From: Smaragdicoccus niigatensis DSM 44881 = NBRC 103563
GTDB taxonomy: Bacteria; Actinomycetota; Actinomycetes; Mycobacteriales; Mycobacteriaceae
Length of the DNA: 64,000 nucleotides
Direction of reading: 5' to 3'
Assembly (NCBI RefSeq): GCF_000380645.1
Contig: NZ_AQXZ01000010.1
Coordinates: 62,001 to 126,000 of the forward strand
Part shown: piece by piece, positions 51,676 to 60,177 of the stretch
Position numbering within the stretch: the stretch's first letter is position 1
Layout: every line of letters begins with the position of its first letter
Translations under genes and position numbers: made by a program
The notes under the pieces: generated by a model
Seen by the model: the letters and a program-made list of their open reading frames with translations, nothing else
Told to the model about the DNA's origin: nothing
The model's database searches: none

Positions 51676-52515
51676 TCACAGTTCCTCCGCCAGTCGCTTT
51701 TCGAAGCGTTTGAAGATCCACAGCCCCAGGGTGAACGTCCCGATTCCCCACAGCGTGCACAGCGCGATGGTCGACAGCGGCGGAATCGTGTTGTCGTACA
51801 GCAGGCTCCGGAAGGCCGTGACGAACTGCGCCATCGGGTTGGCCATGTAGATCCCATGGATCGTGAAGAAGCCCCAGAGCGGCCCGGTTGCGGCGGACCG
51901 CTGCTCGACGAGAAGCACCGGGTAGAGAACCGGTGTCATGAAGAACCACACCTGCAGCAGGATCGTCGTGAAGTGCTGGGTGTCTCGGATGTACACGTTG
52001 AGAATCGACAGCATCAGCGAGATACCCGTCGCGAACAGGTACAGCGTCGCCATCACGATGGCGACCGGCACGATGTACAGCCACGGCTTCGAGCCGGCGA
52101 TGATCAGCGCCACCAACAGCACGCCCATCTCGATCATCCACGTGACCACTCCGGCCATCGAGTTCGAGACGACGAGCGAGACCCGGGAGATCGGGACCTT
52201 CTTGATGAGGTGGGCGTTGCCGACGAGCGACGTCGTGCCCGAGTTCACGGTGGCGGTGAAGTACAGCCACGGCAGCAATGCGCACAACAGCCAGAGCGCG
52301 TACACGTCCATGCCGCTGTTCTTCCCCGGCGGCGGTTGCACTCGCATGATGAACGAGAACACGACGGTGTAGACCGCCATGATCGTGAGCGGGTTGGCCA
52401 GCGACCAGAGGTGGCCCAAGGCGGTCGCCTTGTACCGGCTCTTGAGATCGCGGGCGACGAGGCTCTGGATCAGCTCCCGGTTTTGGCGCAGTTCGGTGAA
52501 CGCGGCCTTGGACAT
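51676..52515 (-). CDS. wzm: Polysaccharide ABC exporter permease
   Basis: The 279-residue protein has six predicted membrane helices in the ABC-2 arrangement. It begins MSKAAFTELRQNRELIQSLV and ARDLKSRYKATALGHLWSLA, the amphipathic entry helix typical of Wzm/TagG/RfbD permeases. A large loop after helix 1 (MRVQPPPGKNSGMDVYALW) leads into the core. With the ATPase encoded downstream it exports an undecaprenyl- or decaprenyl-linked polysaccharide across the cytoplasmic membrane. Its Shine-Dalgarno GGAGG lies inside the 3' end of the upstream methyltransferase gene, whose stop is only 2 nt away, so they are co-translated. Confidence 0.9.
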   Translation of the reverse strand: MSKAAFTELRQNRELIQSLVARDLKSRYKATALGHLWSLANPLTIMAVYTVVFSFIMRVQPPPGKNSGMDVYALWLLCALLPWLYFTATVNSGTTSLVGNAHLIKKVPISRVSLVVSNSMAGVVTWMIEMGVLLVALIIAGSKPWLYIVPVAIVMATLYLFATGISLMLSILNVYIRDTQHFTTILLQVWFFMTPVLYPVLLVEQRSAATGPLWGFFTIHGIYMANPMAQFVTAFRSLLYDNTIPPLSTIALCTLWGIGTFTLGLWIFKRFEKRLAEEL

Positions 52516-52517
52516 GG

Positions 52518-53540
52518 TCAGCGTCCTCCGTTTAGTTTTCGCACGCGATCGCGCACATTCTTCGCGGCGTCCAACGCGGCACCGGTCACTCGGTATCGGC
52601 GCGCGCGGGACACCACCGCTTGCCGCAGCTCATTGCGCCGGGCGATGAGCTTGGTGACGTTAGTGCGCGGAATGGTCGGATCGATCTGCTCGGCTGCGGC
52701 CTGACGCAGCAGGTCGGCGCGGCGCGCGTGATACGTGTCCGAGCCCTCCGCCGCGCCACCCGCGGACTTGCGGAGGTGGATGTAGAACTCGCATCCGTTG
52801 GGTCCCGCGATGCGGATCGGAACGAGGTCGAGCAATCCGAGGTAGCGCAGATCTTCGATGAGAAGTTCAAGGCTCGCCGGGGTGAAGGCCGAGCAGTGCG
52901 TGTCGACATACGGCCGTGCGTCGGGTGAGTCGACGAGGGTGTTCGACCAGGCTGCGAACGCGGTATCGAGTTGGCCGTCGGGCTCTGGGGTGCGGGTCTC
53001 GCCCGGCATCCATGCCCCGACGCCGGAGACGCTCGACTTCAGGTGCGACCCACGGAAAACCTGCGCCGGGGTGGGCTGGAGCCGCCGTTCGTGGAAGGCC
53101 TCGAGCCATTCCGACAGCTCGGTGGCGGGCCGGAAGTAGTCGAAGCAGAAGCGACGGTCGGGGACCGCCATCGTCAGCACGCCACCGTCCTCGAGCAATT
53201 CCGAGCACCCCTGCAGGAACCGGATCGGATCCGGAAGGTGCTCGAAGTTGTGGGACGACACGATGTACGCGAAGCGCTGCGCCCCGTACTGGGCGCGAAC
53301 CAGGTCCACGAGGTCGACCGCGGAGCCCACGACGTCGACATCCTCGATCGCCGCGATAGAGGCTTGGGGAATGTTCGGGTCGTCGGCGGCTCGGCGCCGC
53401 AGTTCTTCGGCGTCGAAAACGTCGATCGAGATGCTGTTGAAGCCTTCGCGCTTCGGCACCGTCGGGTTGTGGTATGGACCGATTTCGATGCCCAGAGCGG
53501 ATTTTTCGACATACTCGAGCAGTTCAAGAGAGCGATCCAT
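52518..53540 (-). CDS. SAM-dependent methyltransferase of the glycan cluster
   Basis: The 340-residue protein starts at ATG 53540 (MDRSLELLEYVEKSALGIEI) after GGAGGAAGG. It has motif I as ALGIEIGPYHNPTVPKREG. The later ISIDVFDAEELR gives the adenosine-binding acidic end, YIVSSHNFEHLPDPIRFLQG a motif-IV-like region, and LLEDGGVLTMAVPDRRF the post-motif region. This Methyltransf_11-like form, with an EIGPYHNP start, is common in LPS and capsule loci. The C-terminal third is helical and Arg-rich. It is first in the operon methyltransferase-wzm-wzt, so it may modify the polysaccharide before export. Confidence 0.78.
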   Translation of the reverse strand: MDRSLELLEYVEKSALGIEIGPYHNPTVPKREGFNSISIDVFDAEELRRRAADDPNIPQASIAAIEDVDVVGSAVDLVDLVRAQYGAQRFAYIVSSHNFEHLPDPIRFLQGCSELLEDGGVLTMAVPDRRFCFDYFRPATELSEWLEAFHERRLQPTPAQVFRGSHLKSSVSGVGAWMPGETRTPEPDGQLDTAFAAWSNTLVDSPDARPYVDTHCSAFTPASLELLIEDLRYLGLLDLVPIRIAGPNGCEFYIHLRKSAGGAAEGSDTYHARRADLLRQAAAEQIDPTIPRTNVTKLIARRNELRQAVVSRARRYRVTGAALDAAKNVRDRVRKLNGGR

Positions 53541-53646
53541 GAACCTTCCTCCCAAGCATGGTCCGTATGATCGTCCTCGGACTATACCCATGGAGCCGAG
53601 GCGCATCGGACCAGAAGATCACTGGCCGTAGTGGAATCGAGATGGT

Positions 53647-54642
53647 GTGGAAACTCCTTCGATCGCGGTCGTGATCGCGCTGTACAACGGCGAGCGCTTC
53701 ATCAAAGAAGCTCTCCAGAGCGTGTTTTCGCAGTCTGTTCCCCCTGCGGAGATCGTCGTCGTCGACGACGGCTCGTCCGATTCGGGCGTCGAGGTCGTGG
53801 AGTCGCTGGCGTCCAGCGTCCCCTTGCGCGTCGTGCGGACGGCGAACGGCGGCCAGGGTGCGGCGCGCAATCGCGGCTGGAGTTCGACCGATGCGGACCT
53901 GATCGCGTTCCTCGACCAAGACGACGTCTGGTACCCCACTCATCTCCAGGTTCTGCGTGAGCAGTTCGAGCGCCACACCGGCGCCCGCCCGCTGGGCTGG
54001 GCGTACAGCGACGTCGACGAGTTGTGGGCCGATGGGTCGACCGTTCGGCACGGCATGCTCCGCAACTTCCCCGGCACGCATCCGAAGACGTCGCTCGCAC
54101 AGTGCATCTCCACGGACATGTACATCCTGCCGTCGGCGGCGCTGGTGGCGCGGTCGGCGCTCGCGGACGTCGGCGGATTCGACGAACGCTTGCGCGGCTA
54201 CGAGGACGATGACCTCTTCCTCCGGATTCTGCTGGCGGGATACGATAACGTATTCGTCGACGAATCGCTGTCGAAGTGGCGGATGCACGCGGGTTCGTCG
54301 GGACGTTCCCCGCGAATGGGGCAGTCGCGGCTGATCTACCTGGACAAGCTCGTCGAGCTGTGCGGGACCGAGGCTCATGACTATCGAGGAAATCGGCTCC
54401 TGCAGGACCTGGCGGTGCCCCGCATGTTGCGCAGTGTCGGGGTCGAGCTGATCGATGGCCTACGCAGCGGCGACCGGGAATCGGTCGCCCGGTCGATCGA
54501 TCAGCTGAACGCCATCAAGCCGCACGCGAGCCGTCGAGCTCAGTTGGCGATTGGGGGGATCGTGCCGGCGGTGCGCACGACCCCTGTCGGTCGTCTGCTG
54601 GTCAGAGTGGGTGCGCAGCGGCTGGCCCGCCGCGCAATCTGA
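53647..54642 (+). CDS. Glycosyltransferase family 2
   Basis: The 331-residue GT-A enzyme starts with GTG 53647. It has PSIAVVIALYNGERFIKEAL, VVDDGSSDSGVEVVE, and the DxD-type FLDQDDVWYPTHLQ (about 85). FDERLRGYEDDDLFLRILLA follows at about 180, with the catalytic-base ED pair. The C-terminal 80 residues are helical. It belongs to the wide group that adds hexoses or rhamnose to lipid-linked glycans. It is divergent from the methyltransferase-exporter unit (106-nt gap) and ends 15 nt before the convergent fusion gene. Confidence 0.88.
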   Translation: METPSIAVVIALYNGERFIKEALQSVFSQSVPPAEIVVVDDGSSDSGVEVVESLASSVPLRVVRTANGGQGAARNRGWSSTDADLIAFLDQDDVWYPTHLQVLREQFERHTGARPLGWAYSDVDELWADGSTVRHGMLRNFPGTHPKTSLAQCISTDMYILPSAALVARSALADVGGFDERLRGYEDDDLFLRILLAGYDNVFVDESLSKWRMHAGSSGRSPRMGQSRLIYLDKLVELCGTEAHDYRGNRLLQDLAVPRMLRSVGVELIDGLRSGDRESVARSIDQLNAIKPHASRRAQLAIGGIVPAVRTTPVGRLLVRVGAQRLARRAI

Positions 54643-54657
54643 CGAGCGCCCTTTCGC

Positions 54658-57291
54658 TCAGTACTGGATCAACAGCCCTCGGCGTTCGGTGAATCGAGCG
54701 ATTCCGCCGACCGATTGCGGCGGGACGTAGCACGTCGAGCTGAAGGTGCCTTCGCCGAATGTGTCGATCAGGATCTGGCGGCAGCGCTTGAACTCGCCGT
54801 CGATCTCGCCGTGGCCATAGTGCCCGCAGTCGATCTGGATGGCCCGCGTCCGGACGCCGTGGTTCTCACGCGCGTCGAGCGAGAACTTCTCGGAGTAGAA
54901 GTGCCACGGGAAGTCCGGATCGAACCGCAGCCTGTGCTTGCGAATCAGGCTCGAGTGCACGATGACGCAGCAGCAGTCCACCGTGTCGACGATGGGCAGA
55001 CCCACCGCCTTCTCTCCGACATAGCCCGAGGGACTCAGCGTCTTCAAGCACTTGACCAGGCCGTGGATGCGGATCCGCGTGAAGGCTCCGCGCTCGATCT
55101 TCGGTCGCTTTCGACCATCGCCCCCAAAGTGGACATAACGACGGCCTTGCTCGACAACGGTTCCAATCACGCCGTAGATACTGTCGCGCGGGGTCACCGA
55201 CAGCCGCGGCTGGAGCGGCTCGTCGAATTGCATGTCGTGGTGCATGAACACGACCCAACCGTCACCCATCTGGTTGTCGATGAAGTCGTTGTAGCGGCTC
55301 GCTATGCCGACGTTTTCCGTTGTGTTGTCGTACAACTGCACGGCGTTCGCGGGAATGTTGGTGTTCGACCCGACGTACTTCTCGAAGATCTCCGGGCGGT
55401 GGCTCACGCAGACGTACTGGACAGCGTCCGAGGGCGTCGCCTCGGGCACTGCCGCCAGCGGACGTTCAACTCTCTCGAGGAGCAGGAAGTCCTGATAGCT
55501 CGTGAAATGATCACGTCCGCACCAACTTCCGAAGTAGAAAGCCGACACCGCGAGTCCGTTGCGAGCGAGCACCTCGAGCACGTACTGCTGCGGGAACATG
55601 ATCGCGAACTCGGGGTGTTCGGCACTGATCGTCCGGAAGCCGTCGCGGTGGAACGGGAAGCTCAGCGTGCTCTTCCCGCCGGAGATGAGTTCGTTCGCTT
55701 CCTCGTTTTCCAGGAAGAACGTCGCCAGACATCGACCACCCGGTCGCAGGGTCCGGCTGATCTCCGCGACATAGCGCTCGAACTCGGCCGGCAGCACATG
55801 GGTGAAGACCGAGGTCAGGAACGCGAAGTCGAACGAGTGGTCGTCGTACGGGAAGGTGTATTCGGCTGCCGAAACCGGCCCGTCCGGGTTGTAGAACGTG
55901 TTGCGCACGTCCGCGACGTCGAACTGGAACTTCGGGTACTCCGGGGTGATCGTCTCGCGGCACCAGTCGATGGCGGACGGGACGATGTCGAATCCGGTGT
56001 AGCTGCCCCGGTCATTCAGATACGCGGTGAGCGGGATGGCGATCCGGCCGCTGCCACATCCGATGTCGAGGATGTCGGCGTCGGGCTCCAGGTCGGCGTA
56101 TTCGATGAAGTAGCTGAGAAACTCCTCGCCGACCTGGTGGTACCCGTCGGCCGACACGCTTCCGACGAGTTCCATGAGTTCGAGCGGCGGTGTGAACGCA
56201 TCCTGCGCTGGCAGAAGATCGAGACTTGCTGTGCGCCAGAGAGACTCGTGTTTAGGAAGAGTCCAGTGCTTGGGCGTTACATCGCCTGGCTTGACCAGGA
56301 AGTCGAAGAAGAGGTCTCCGAAATGTTCCGGTGACGGGGCGATGGCGTTGCGTGGTTCGCCCGCTTGAATCGACTGAAAGTAGTTTCTCAGCACATCGCG
56401 GTATTCCGAGACAGAGCGTTGCAGGGAGCTGCGGTTCGTCATCGTGTTCGACTCGTGGAGGCGGTAGTACAGGAGCGGTTCGCGAACAATTGCCGGTTCG
56501 CTGTCGAGAACTGCCCGCAGCGCGTAGTCCCAATCCGACACGAGTAGGAGGTCCCGGAGGGGACCGACGCGGTTGAACAGCTCCCGGCTGAGGAAGAAGT
56601 TGCTCGAGGAGCAGGTGCCGTTGAACTGGAGAAGGGCGAACCCAAGGGTCGGCACACCATCGAGTTGCTGGAGCCACCGGTGGTTCGCCTCTTCGCAGAT
56701 GGCCGCAAAGTCCGACCCTTGCGAGAAAACGACCTCCGAGAAGACGAACTCCGCGCCGCTCGTGGTGGCGTGAGCGTGCAGGCGGCTCAGCCGATCGGGG
56801 TGGTACGCGTCATCCGAATTGAGAATGCTCACGAACCGTCCGCGGGCGAGCGAAATGCCGCGATTGATCGTCGCGGCCGCACCCTGGTTCGCCTGCTTCT
56901 CGAACACCACATCCACGATCGAGATCTCGGCGAGGGTCGCTTCGATGATCTCGATGCTGTTGTCGGTCGATCCGTCGTCGACGATCACGAGCTGAATGTG
57001 CGGGTAGGTCTGTCGATCCACGGAAAGGATCGCCTCGCGGATGAAAGCCGCATGCTGGTACGACGGAATGATCACCGAGACGGTTGCGTCGTTGGGCGAA
57101 TCCGCGGGCCGTGCTGGGGACGGGGCGCCGAGCCACTCTTGGATGACGGGCTCGGGAACCGCGGCTGGGGCTTCTGCAGCCGGCGCTTGCGAACGCCGTT
57201 CCCGGTAGGCCGCGTTGGCCTTCTGGAGGGCGCGCGCGCCCCCCTCACGCAGGATCTGGCGTGCGCGGCGCACGGTGGGGATGGGCTTCAC
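54658..57291 (-). CDS. Three-domain GT2 / methyltransferase / StrF-type GT fusion
   Basis: The 877-residue protein starts with GTG after CAGGAGACCGTC. Domain 1 (about 68-290) is a GT2: VSVIIPSYQHAAFIREAILS, VIVDDGSTDNS, ILNSDDAY (DxD-like). Domain 2 (about 385-570) is a SAM methyltransferase: ADILDIGCGSGRIAIPLTAY, then a long insert with FAFLTSVFTHVLPAEFERYV. Domain 3 (about 625-877) matches the StrF-like glycosyltransferase family: YVCVSHRPEIFEKYVG, WVVFMHHDMQFDEPL and HFYSEKFSLDARENHG. One chain can therefore add, methylate and perhaps add again, which suits a capping or repeat-modifying role. It follows the methyltransferase-sulfotransferase-methyltransferase-GT genes in a leftward operon. 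Confidence 0.85.
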   Translation of the reverse strand: MKPIPTVRRARQILREGGARALQKANAAYRERRSQAPAAEAPAAVPEPVIQEWLGAPSPARPADSPNDATVSVIIPSYQHAAFIREAILSVDRQTYPHIQLVIVDDGSTDNSIEIIEATLAEISIVDVVFEKQANQGAAATINRGISLARGRFVSILNSDDAYHPDRLSRLHAHATTSGAEFVFSEVVFSQGSDFAAICEEANHRWLQQLDGVPTLGFALLQFNGTCSSSNFFLSRELFNRVGPLRDLLLVSDWDYALRAVLDSEPAIVREPLLYYRLHESNTMTNRSSLQRSVSEYRDVLRNYFQSIQAGEPRNAIAPSPEHFGDLFFDFLVKPGDVTPKHWTLPKHESLWRTASLDLLPAQDAFTPPLELMELVGSVSADGYHQVGEEFLSYFIEYADLEPDADILDIGCGSGRIAIPLTAYLNDRGSYTGFDIVPSAIDWCRETITPEYPKFQFDVADVRNTFYNPDGPVSAAEYTFPYDDHSFDFAFLTSVFTHVLPAEFERYVAEISRTLRPGGRCLATFFLENEEANELISGGKSTLSFPFHRDGFRTISAEHPEFAIMFPQQYVLEVLARNGLAVSAFYFGSWCGRDHFTSYQDFLLLERVERPLAAVPEATPSDAVQYVCVSHRPEIFEKYVGSNTNIPANAVQLYDNTTENVGIASRYNDFIDNQMGDGWVVFMHHDMQFDEPLQPRLSVTPRDSIYGVIGTVVEQGRRYVHFGGDGRKRPKIERGAFTRIRIHGLVKCLKTLSPSGYVGEKAVGLPIVDTVDCCCVIVHSSLIRKHRLRFDPDFPWHFYSEKFSLDARENHGVRTRAIQIDCGHYGHGEIDGEFKRCRQILIDTFGEGTFSSTCYVPPQSVGGIARFTERRGLLIQY

Positions 57292-57326
57292 GACGGTCTC
57301 CTGGCCGGGAAAGAAACGGCGATTGT

Positions 57327-58193
57327 TCAGCGAAGGTTCTTCAGCTTGGTGCGCACCTTGCGCAGCACTGCGCGCGGCTTCTCGGTGTAGATCAGGGTCT
57401 TCGAAGCCCGGAGCAGCTCGAGCTGGGTATGCGTTTCCTGGTGGGTCTTCGACAGGCGATCGAAGCTTTCGCGCAGGTCGGCGTACTTCTCGGCGAGCTG
57501 GCTGGTCTGTTCGTCGCCGTCGTAGCGGACGGCCGTGAACACGAACTGGTAGGTGTCGTGGTCGGGGTCAGTCCGGATCTGCTCGAGTACCGAGTCGGGA
57601 ACGAGGCCCGCCTTCGCGCCGATCTCGGAGCCGAACGGCGGCACCTTGACCGTTCGCATGTCGACGATCATCAAGCCCGCGGAAGCGACGAGCTGGCGGA
57701 TCGTCTTGCGGGTAAAGAACCGGATGTGGGTGCTGTCGAGCAGGCCCAACGGTGCGTAGTCCCAGCGTCCTTCGAGCAGAGCGAGCCGAACGTCGTGGTG
57801 TGCGACATTCGGCAGGGACACGACGATCCGTCCGCCCGGTGCCAGGAGCCGCGAGACCTGCTTGAGAACGCGGCCCGGCTCGAGAAGGTGTTCGAGCACG
57901 TCGCCGGCGAGCACGGCGTCGAACGGGCCGTCGAGCGCATCGAGAGTGGCCGGATCGTTGAGGTCGCCGATGATCGTGCGGTCGGCGATGCCCTCGAGCT
58001 CTGCACGGTTCTGCTCGTCATATTCGATGACGGTGACCTCGCAGCTCTGATTCTTCAGCGCTTGAGTCATATCGCCGCAGGCGGCGCCGAGTTCCAGAAC
58101 TCGCTTGCTCCAACCGATCATCTGCAACGCGAAGGCGTGCGAGTTGTTGGGTGCCATCGCGTTCGGGGCGGGCGCTTTGTACCGGGTGGCCAT
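57327..58193 (-). CDS. SAM-dependent methyltransferase (Methyltransf_23-like)
   Basis: The 288-residue protein starts at ATG 58193 (MATRYKAPAPNAMAPNNSHA) after GAGGACCC. Motif I is RVLELGAACGDMTQALK (about 33), then IEYDEQN, and DAVLAGDVLEHLLEPGRVLK as motif IV. GGRIVVSLPNVAHHDVRLAL and HIRFFTRKTIRQLV complete the family. The last 70 residues are a charged coiled coil ending in basic KVRTKLKNLR, as in the neighbouring methyltransferases, possibly a shared dock for a complex at the membrane. It follows the sulfotransferase gene after 29 nt and precedes the fusion gene by 35 nt. Confidence 0.85.
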   Translation of the reverse strand: MATRYKAPAPNAMAPNNSHAFALQMIGWSKRVLELGAACGDMTQALKNQSCEVTVIEYDEQNRAELEGIADRTIIGDLNDPATLDALDGPFDAVLAGDVLEHLLEPGRVLKQVSRLLAPGGRIVVSLPNVAHHDVRLALLEGRWDYAPLGLLDSTHIRFFTRKTIRQLVASAGLMIVDMRTVKVPPFGSEIGAKAGLVPDSVLEQIRTDPDHDTYQFVFTAVRYDGDEQTSQLAEKYADLRESFDRLSKTHQETHTQLELLRASKTLIYTEKPRAVLRKVRTKLKNLR

Positions 58194-58222
58194 GGGTCCT
58201 CGATTCGGGTCGTGCGGATGCG

Positions 58223-59104
58223 CTAGTCGTTGGGGTAGTGCGGCGAGAGAAGCGGGGGCATGGGAACGTCGACCGCCGGTGCGAAATCTGCGGGCAGCGT
58301 TTCCCGCCAACCGCCCGGGGACGCACTGCGATAGAACTTCCCGCTGCCGGTCTCCTCGACCGGAATCCGTTCGAACGCGTGCCGGTCGGTGACCTCGTCG
58401 ACACTGGGCGCGGTCGGCAGCAGGTCGAGTTCGGTGAAGAGGCGACGCATCGTCGGCGCGGTGTTCGTTCGCAAGTCCTCGTAACGAATGAGGGACTTGG
58501 GCCCGGGATGCGTTTCGTAGGTCGCCAGGGTTATCTCCAGCAGAGTGCAGATGCTGGCGTAGAGAGTGCTGGTGTAGGCCGGATCGCGGACCTGGTCGAT
58601 CCACACTGACAGTGCCGGATCCGCCGCCCAACTGGTCGGCTTGGACAAGGCGTCAACTATCGAGGCGAGCACGTCTCGGGGGTCACGGATGAGGGCCACG
58701 AACCGGCTGTCCGGCAGAGCCGCACTGATCTCTCCGCATCCCCCCGACGCATTCTGGTCCTTGAGAACCATGACATCGGACGCGGTGAGGTGCGGGAAGC
58801 GCGTCTTGATCGCAGTGTCGACAAACGCCCGGACGGCGGGTTGGTGGAGTTCCGGTTCACCCCCCATGACGTGGCACGGACTGTCGACGTAGGGAGCCGC
58901 CGGTTCCGGACGCTGGAAGATGTGGCCGAAACCTGGTTCGGGCCACATCGACCAGCCGTCGAAGCTATTGAGCATCTCGGCAAGCCAGGTGCTTCCCGAC
59001 CGCCCGCAACCGAAGATCCACACCGTTCGATCAACGGTGAACGGCCGCGGAGCCGGCGGGGCCCACTTCCGCCACGGGCGGCGGAGTTCAGTGCGAACCG
59101 GCAT
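58223..59104 (-). CDS. Sulfotransferase
   Basis: The 293-residue protein has the 5'-phosphosulfate loop FGCGRSGSTWLAEML (about 31-45), the 3'-phosphate motif RFVALIRDPRDVLASIVDAL (about 134), and a C-terminal GGWRETLPADFAP. It would transfer sulfate from PAPS to a sugar or lipid. Its place between two methyltransferase genes, with a glycosyltransferase unit upstream and exporter genes downstream, suggests that it sulfates the exported polysaccharide or a linked glycolipid. The ATG overlaps the preceding gene's stop by one base (TGATG), so it is in the same operon. Confidence 0.88.
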   Translation of the reverse strand: MPVRTELRRPWRKWAPPAPRPFTVDRTVWIFGCGRSGSTWLAEMLNSFDGWSMWPEPGFGHIFQRPEPAAPYVDSPCHVMGGEPELHQPAVRAFVDTAIKTRFPHLTASDVMVLKDQNASGGCGEISAALPDSRFVALIRDPRDVLASIVDALSKPTSWAADPALSVWIDQVRDPAYTSTLYASICTLLEITLATYETHPGPKSLIRYEDLRTNTAPTMRRLFTELDLLPTAPSVDEVTDRHAFERIPVEETGSGKFYRSASPGGWRETLPADFAPAVDVPMPPLLSPHYPND

Positions 59105-60177
59105 CAGCGAAGCTTTCGAACGATGTCTCGGGCCTTCCGTGCTGCCCGGCGGACCTCTGCTTTGGCCAGGCCGGGGAGCGTCGACGGTGGCTGTGGCACA
59201 ACCACCTGGGCGCCCGATGCCGCCAGTGCAGCGTTCGCGGTTGCGTTGTCGACACGCAGCTGAGCGATCGTCGAGACACCCGCGAGGTGCTGGTTGCGGA
59301 GCTCGACGTAGGCGCTGAACAGCTGGTCGTAGGTCGCCGAGAGCTCCTCGAAGCTCGTCGGGGCCCCGTTTCCGGCGTCGCCCGATCCCTTGCGCCAGTA
59401 GACGCCGGTCCAGTCGACGACGTGCATGACGTCGGTGATGCCGTGCTCGGTGCGGAAGTCGTGGATCGCCTGGCGACAGCCCTCGATACAGAAGTCGTCG
59501 ACGATGACGTAACCGCCGTCGGACAGCTTCGAGTAGAGGCTGTTCAGCGCGTCGATCGTCGACTCGTACATGTCACCGTCGAGGCGCAGGATCGCGAGCT
59601 GTCCCACGGGAGCGGTCGGCAGCGAATCGCGGAAGAAGCCCTTGAGCATGACGACCTGGTCGTCGAGCAGGCCGTAACTGCGGAAGTTGTTCTCGACGGT
59701 CTCCTGCGAGATCGCGAGTTGCGGGAAAATGTGGAAAGGAACGCCTTCTCCATCGATCGGGTACTTGTCGACGTCGGCCGGCGGCAGCCCTTGGAACGAG
59801 TCAGCCACCCACACCTTGCGGTCGGTGATGCCGTAGGCCTCGAGGATTCCGCGCATGAAGATGCAGGCTCCGCCGCGCCAGACGCCCGTCTCGATGAAGT
59901 CGCCCGGGATTCCGCGAGAAAGCACGTCCTCGACGCAGAACTGCAGGTTGTTCATGCGTTTGCGGCCGATCATCGTGTGCGCAAGCTGGGGCCAGTCCCG
60001 ACCGTCTTCGCGCAGTTCCGAGGCCGACGCCCCGAAGACATTCTGCATCTGGTTGCCGTCGGCAGCGTGCCACAGGGACATCGTCAACGCATCGCGCAGC
60101 AGATCGATGTAGCGGCTGCGAAGGGCAGCGAGCTGCACGGTCGTGTCGGTCGTTGCGGTGGAGATGTTGGCTGTCAT
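59104..60177 (-). CDS. TylF/MycF-like O-methyltransferase
   Basis: The 357-residue protein starts at ATG 60177 (MTANISTATTDTTVQLAALR). It has the TylF-family sequence NNLQFCVEDVLSRGIPGDFI followed by ETGVWRGGACIFMRGILEAY (SAM-binding motif). VWVADSFQGLPP and LAILRLDGDMYESTIDALNS follow, then VIVDDFCIEGCRQAI (metal-binding Asp pair). TylF-type enzymes methylate sugar hydroxyls of macrolides or surface glycans using Mg2+. A C-terminal coiled coil ends in basic EVRRAARKARDIVRKLR, like the two other methyltransferases of the cluster. The start overlaps the preceding gene's stop (ATGA). Confidence 0.88.
   Translation of the reverse strand: MTANISTATTDTTVQLAALRSRYIDLLRDALTMSLWHAADGNQMQNVFGASASELREDGRDWPQLAHTMIGRKRMNNLQFCVEDVLSRGIPGDFIETGVWRGGACIFMRGILEAYGITDRKVWVADSFQGLPPADVDKYPIDGEGVPFHIFPQLAISQETVENNFRSYGLLDDQVVMLKGFFRDSLPTAPVGQLAILRLDGDMYESTIDALNSLYSKLSDGGYVIVDDFCIEGCRQAIHDFRTEHGITDVMHVVDWTGVYWRKGSGDAGNGAPTSFEELSATYDQLFSAYVELRNQHLAGVSTIAQLRVDNATANAALAASGAQVVVPQPPSTLPGLAKAEVRRAARKARDIVRKLR

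Noticed and set aside
58194-58631. N-terminal extension (146 codons) of the methyltransferase at 57327
   Set aside because: The extension is Arg/Pro-rich shadow sequence over the sulfotransferase gene; ATG 58193 has GAGGA upstream and starts the conserved domain.
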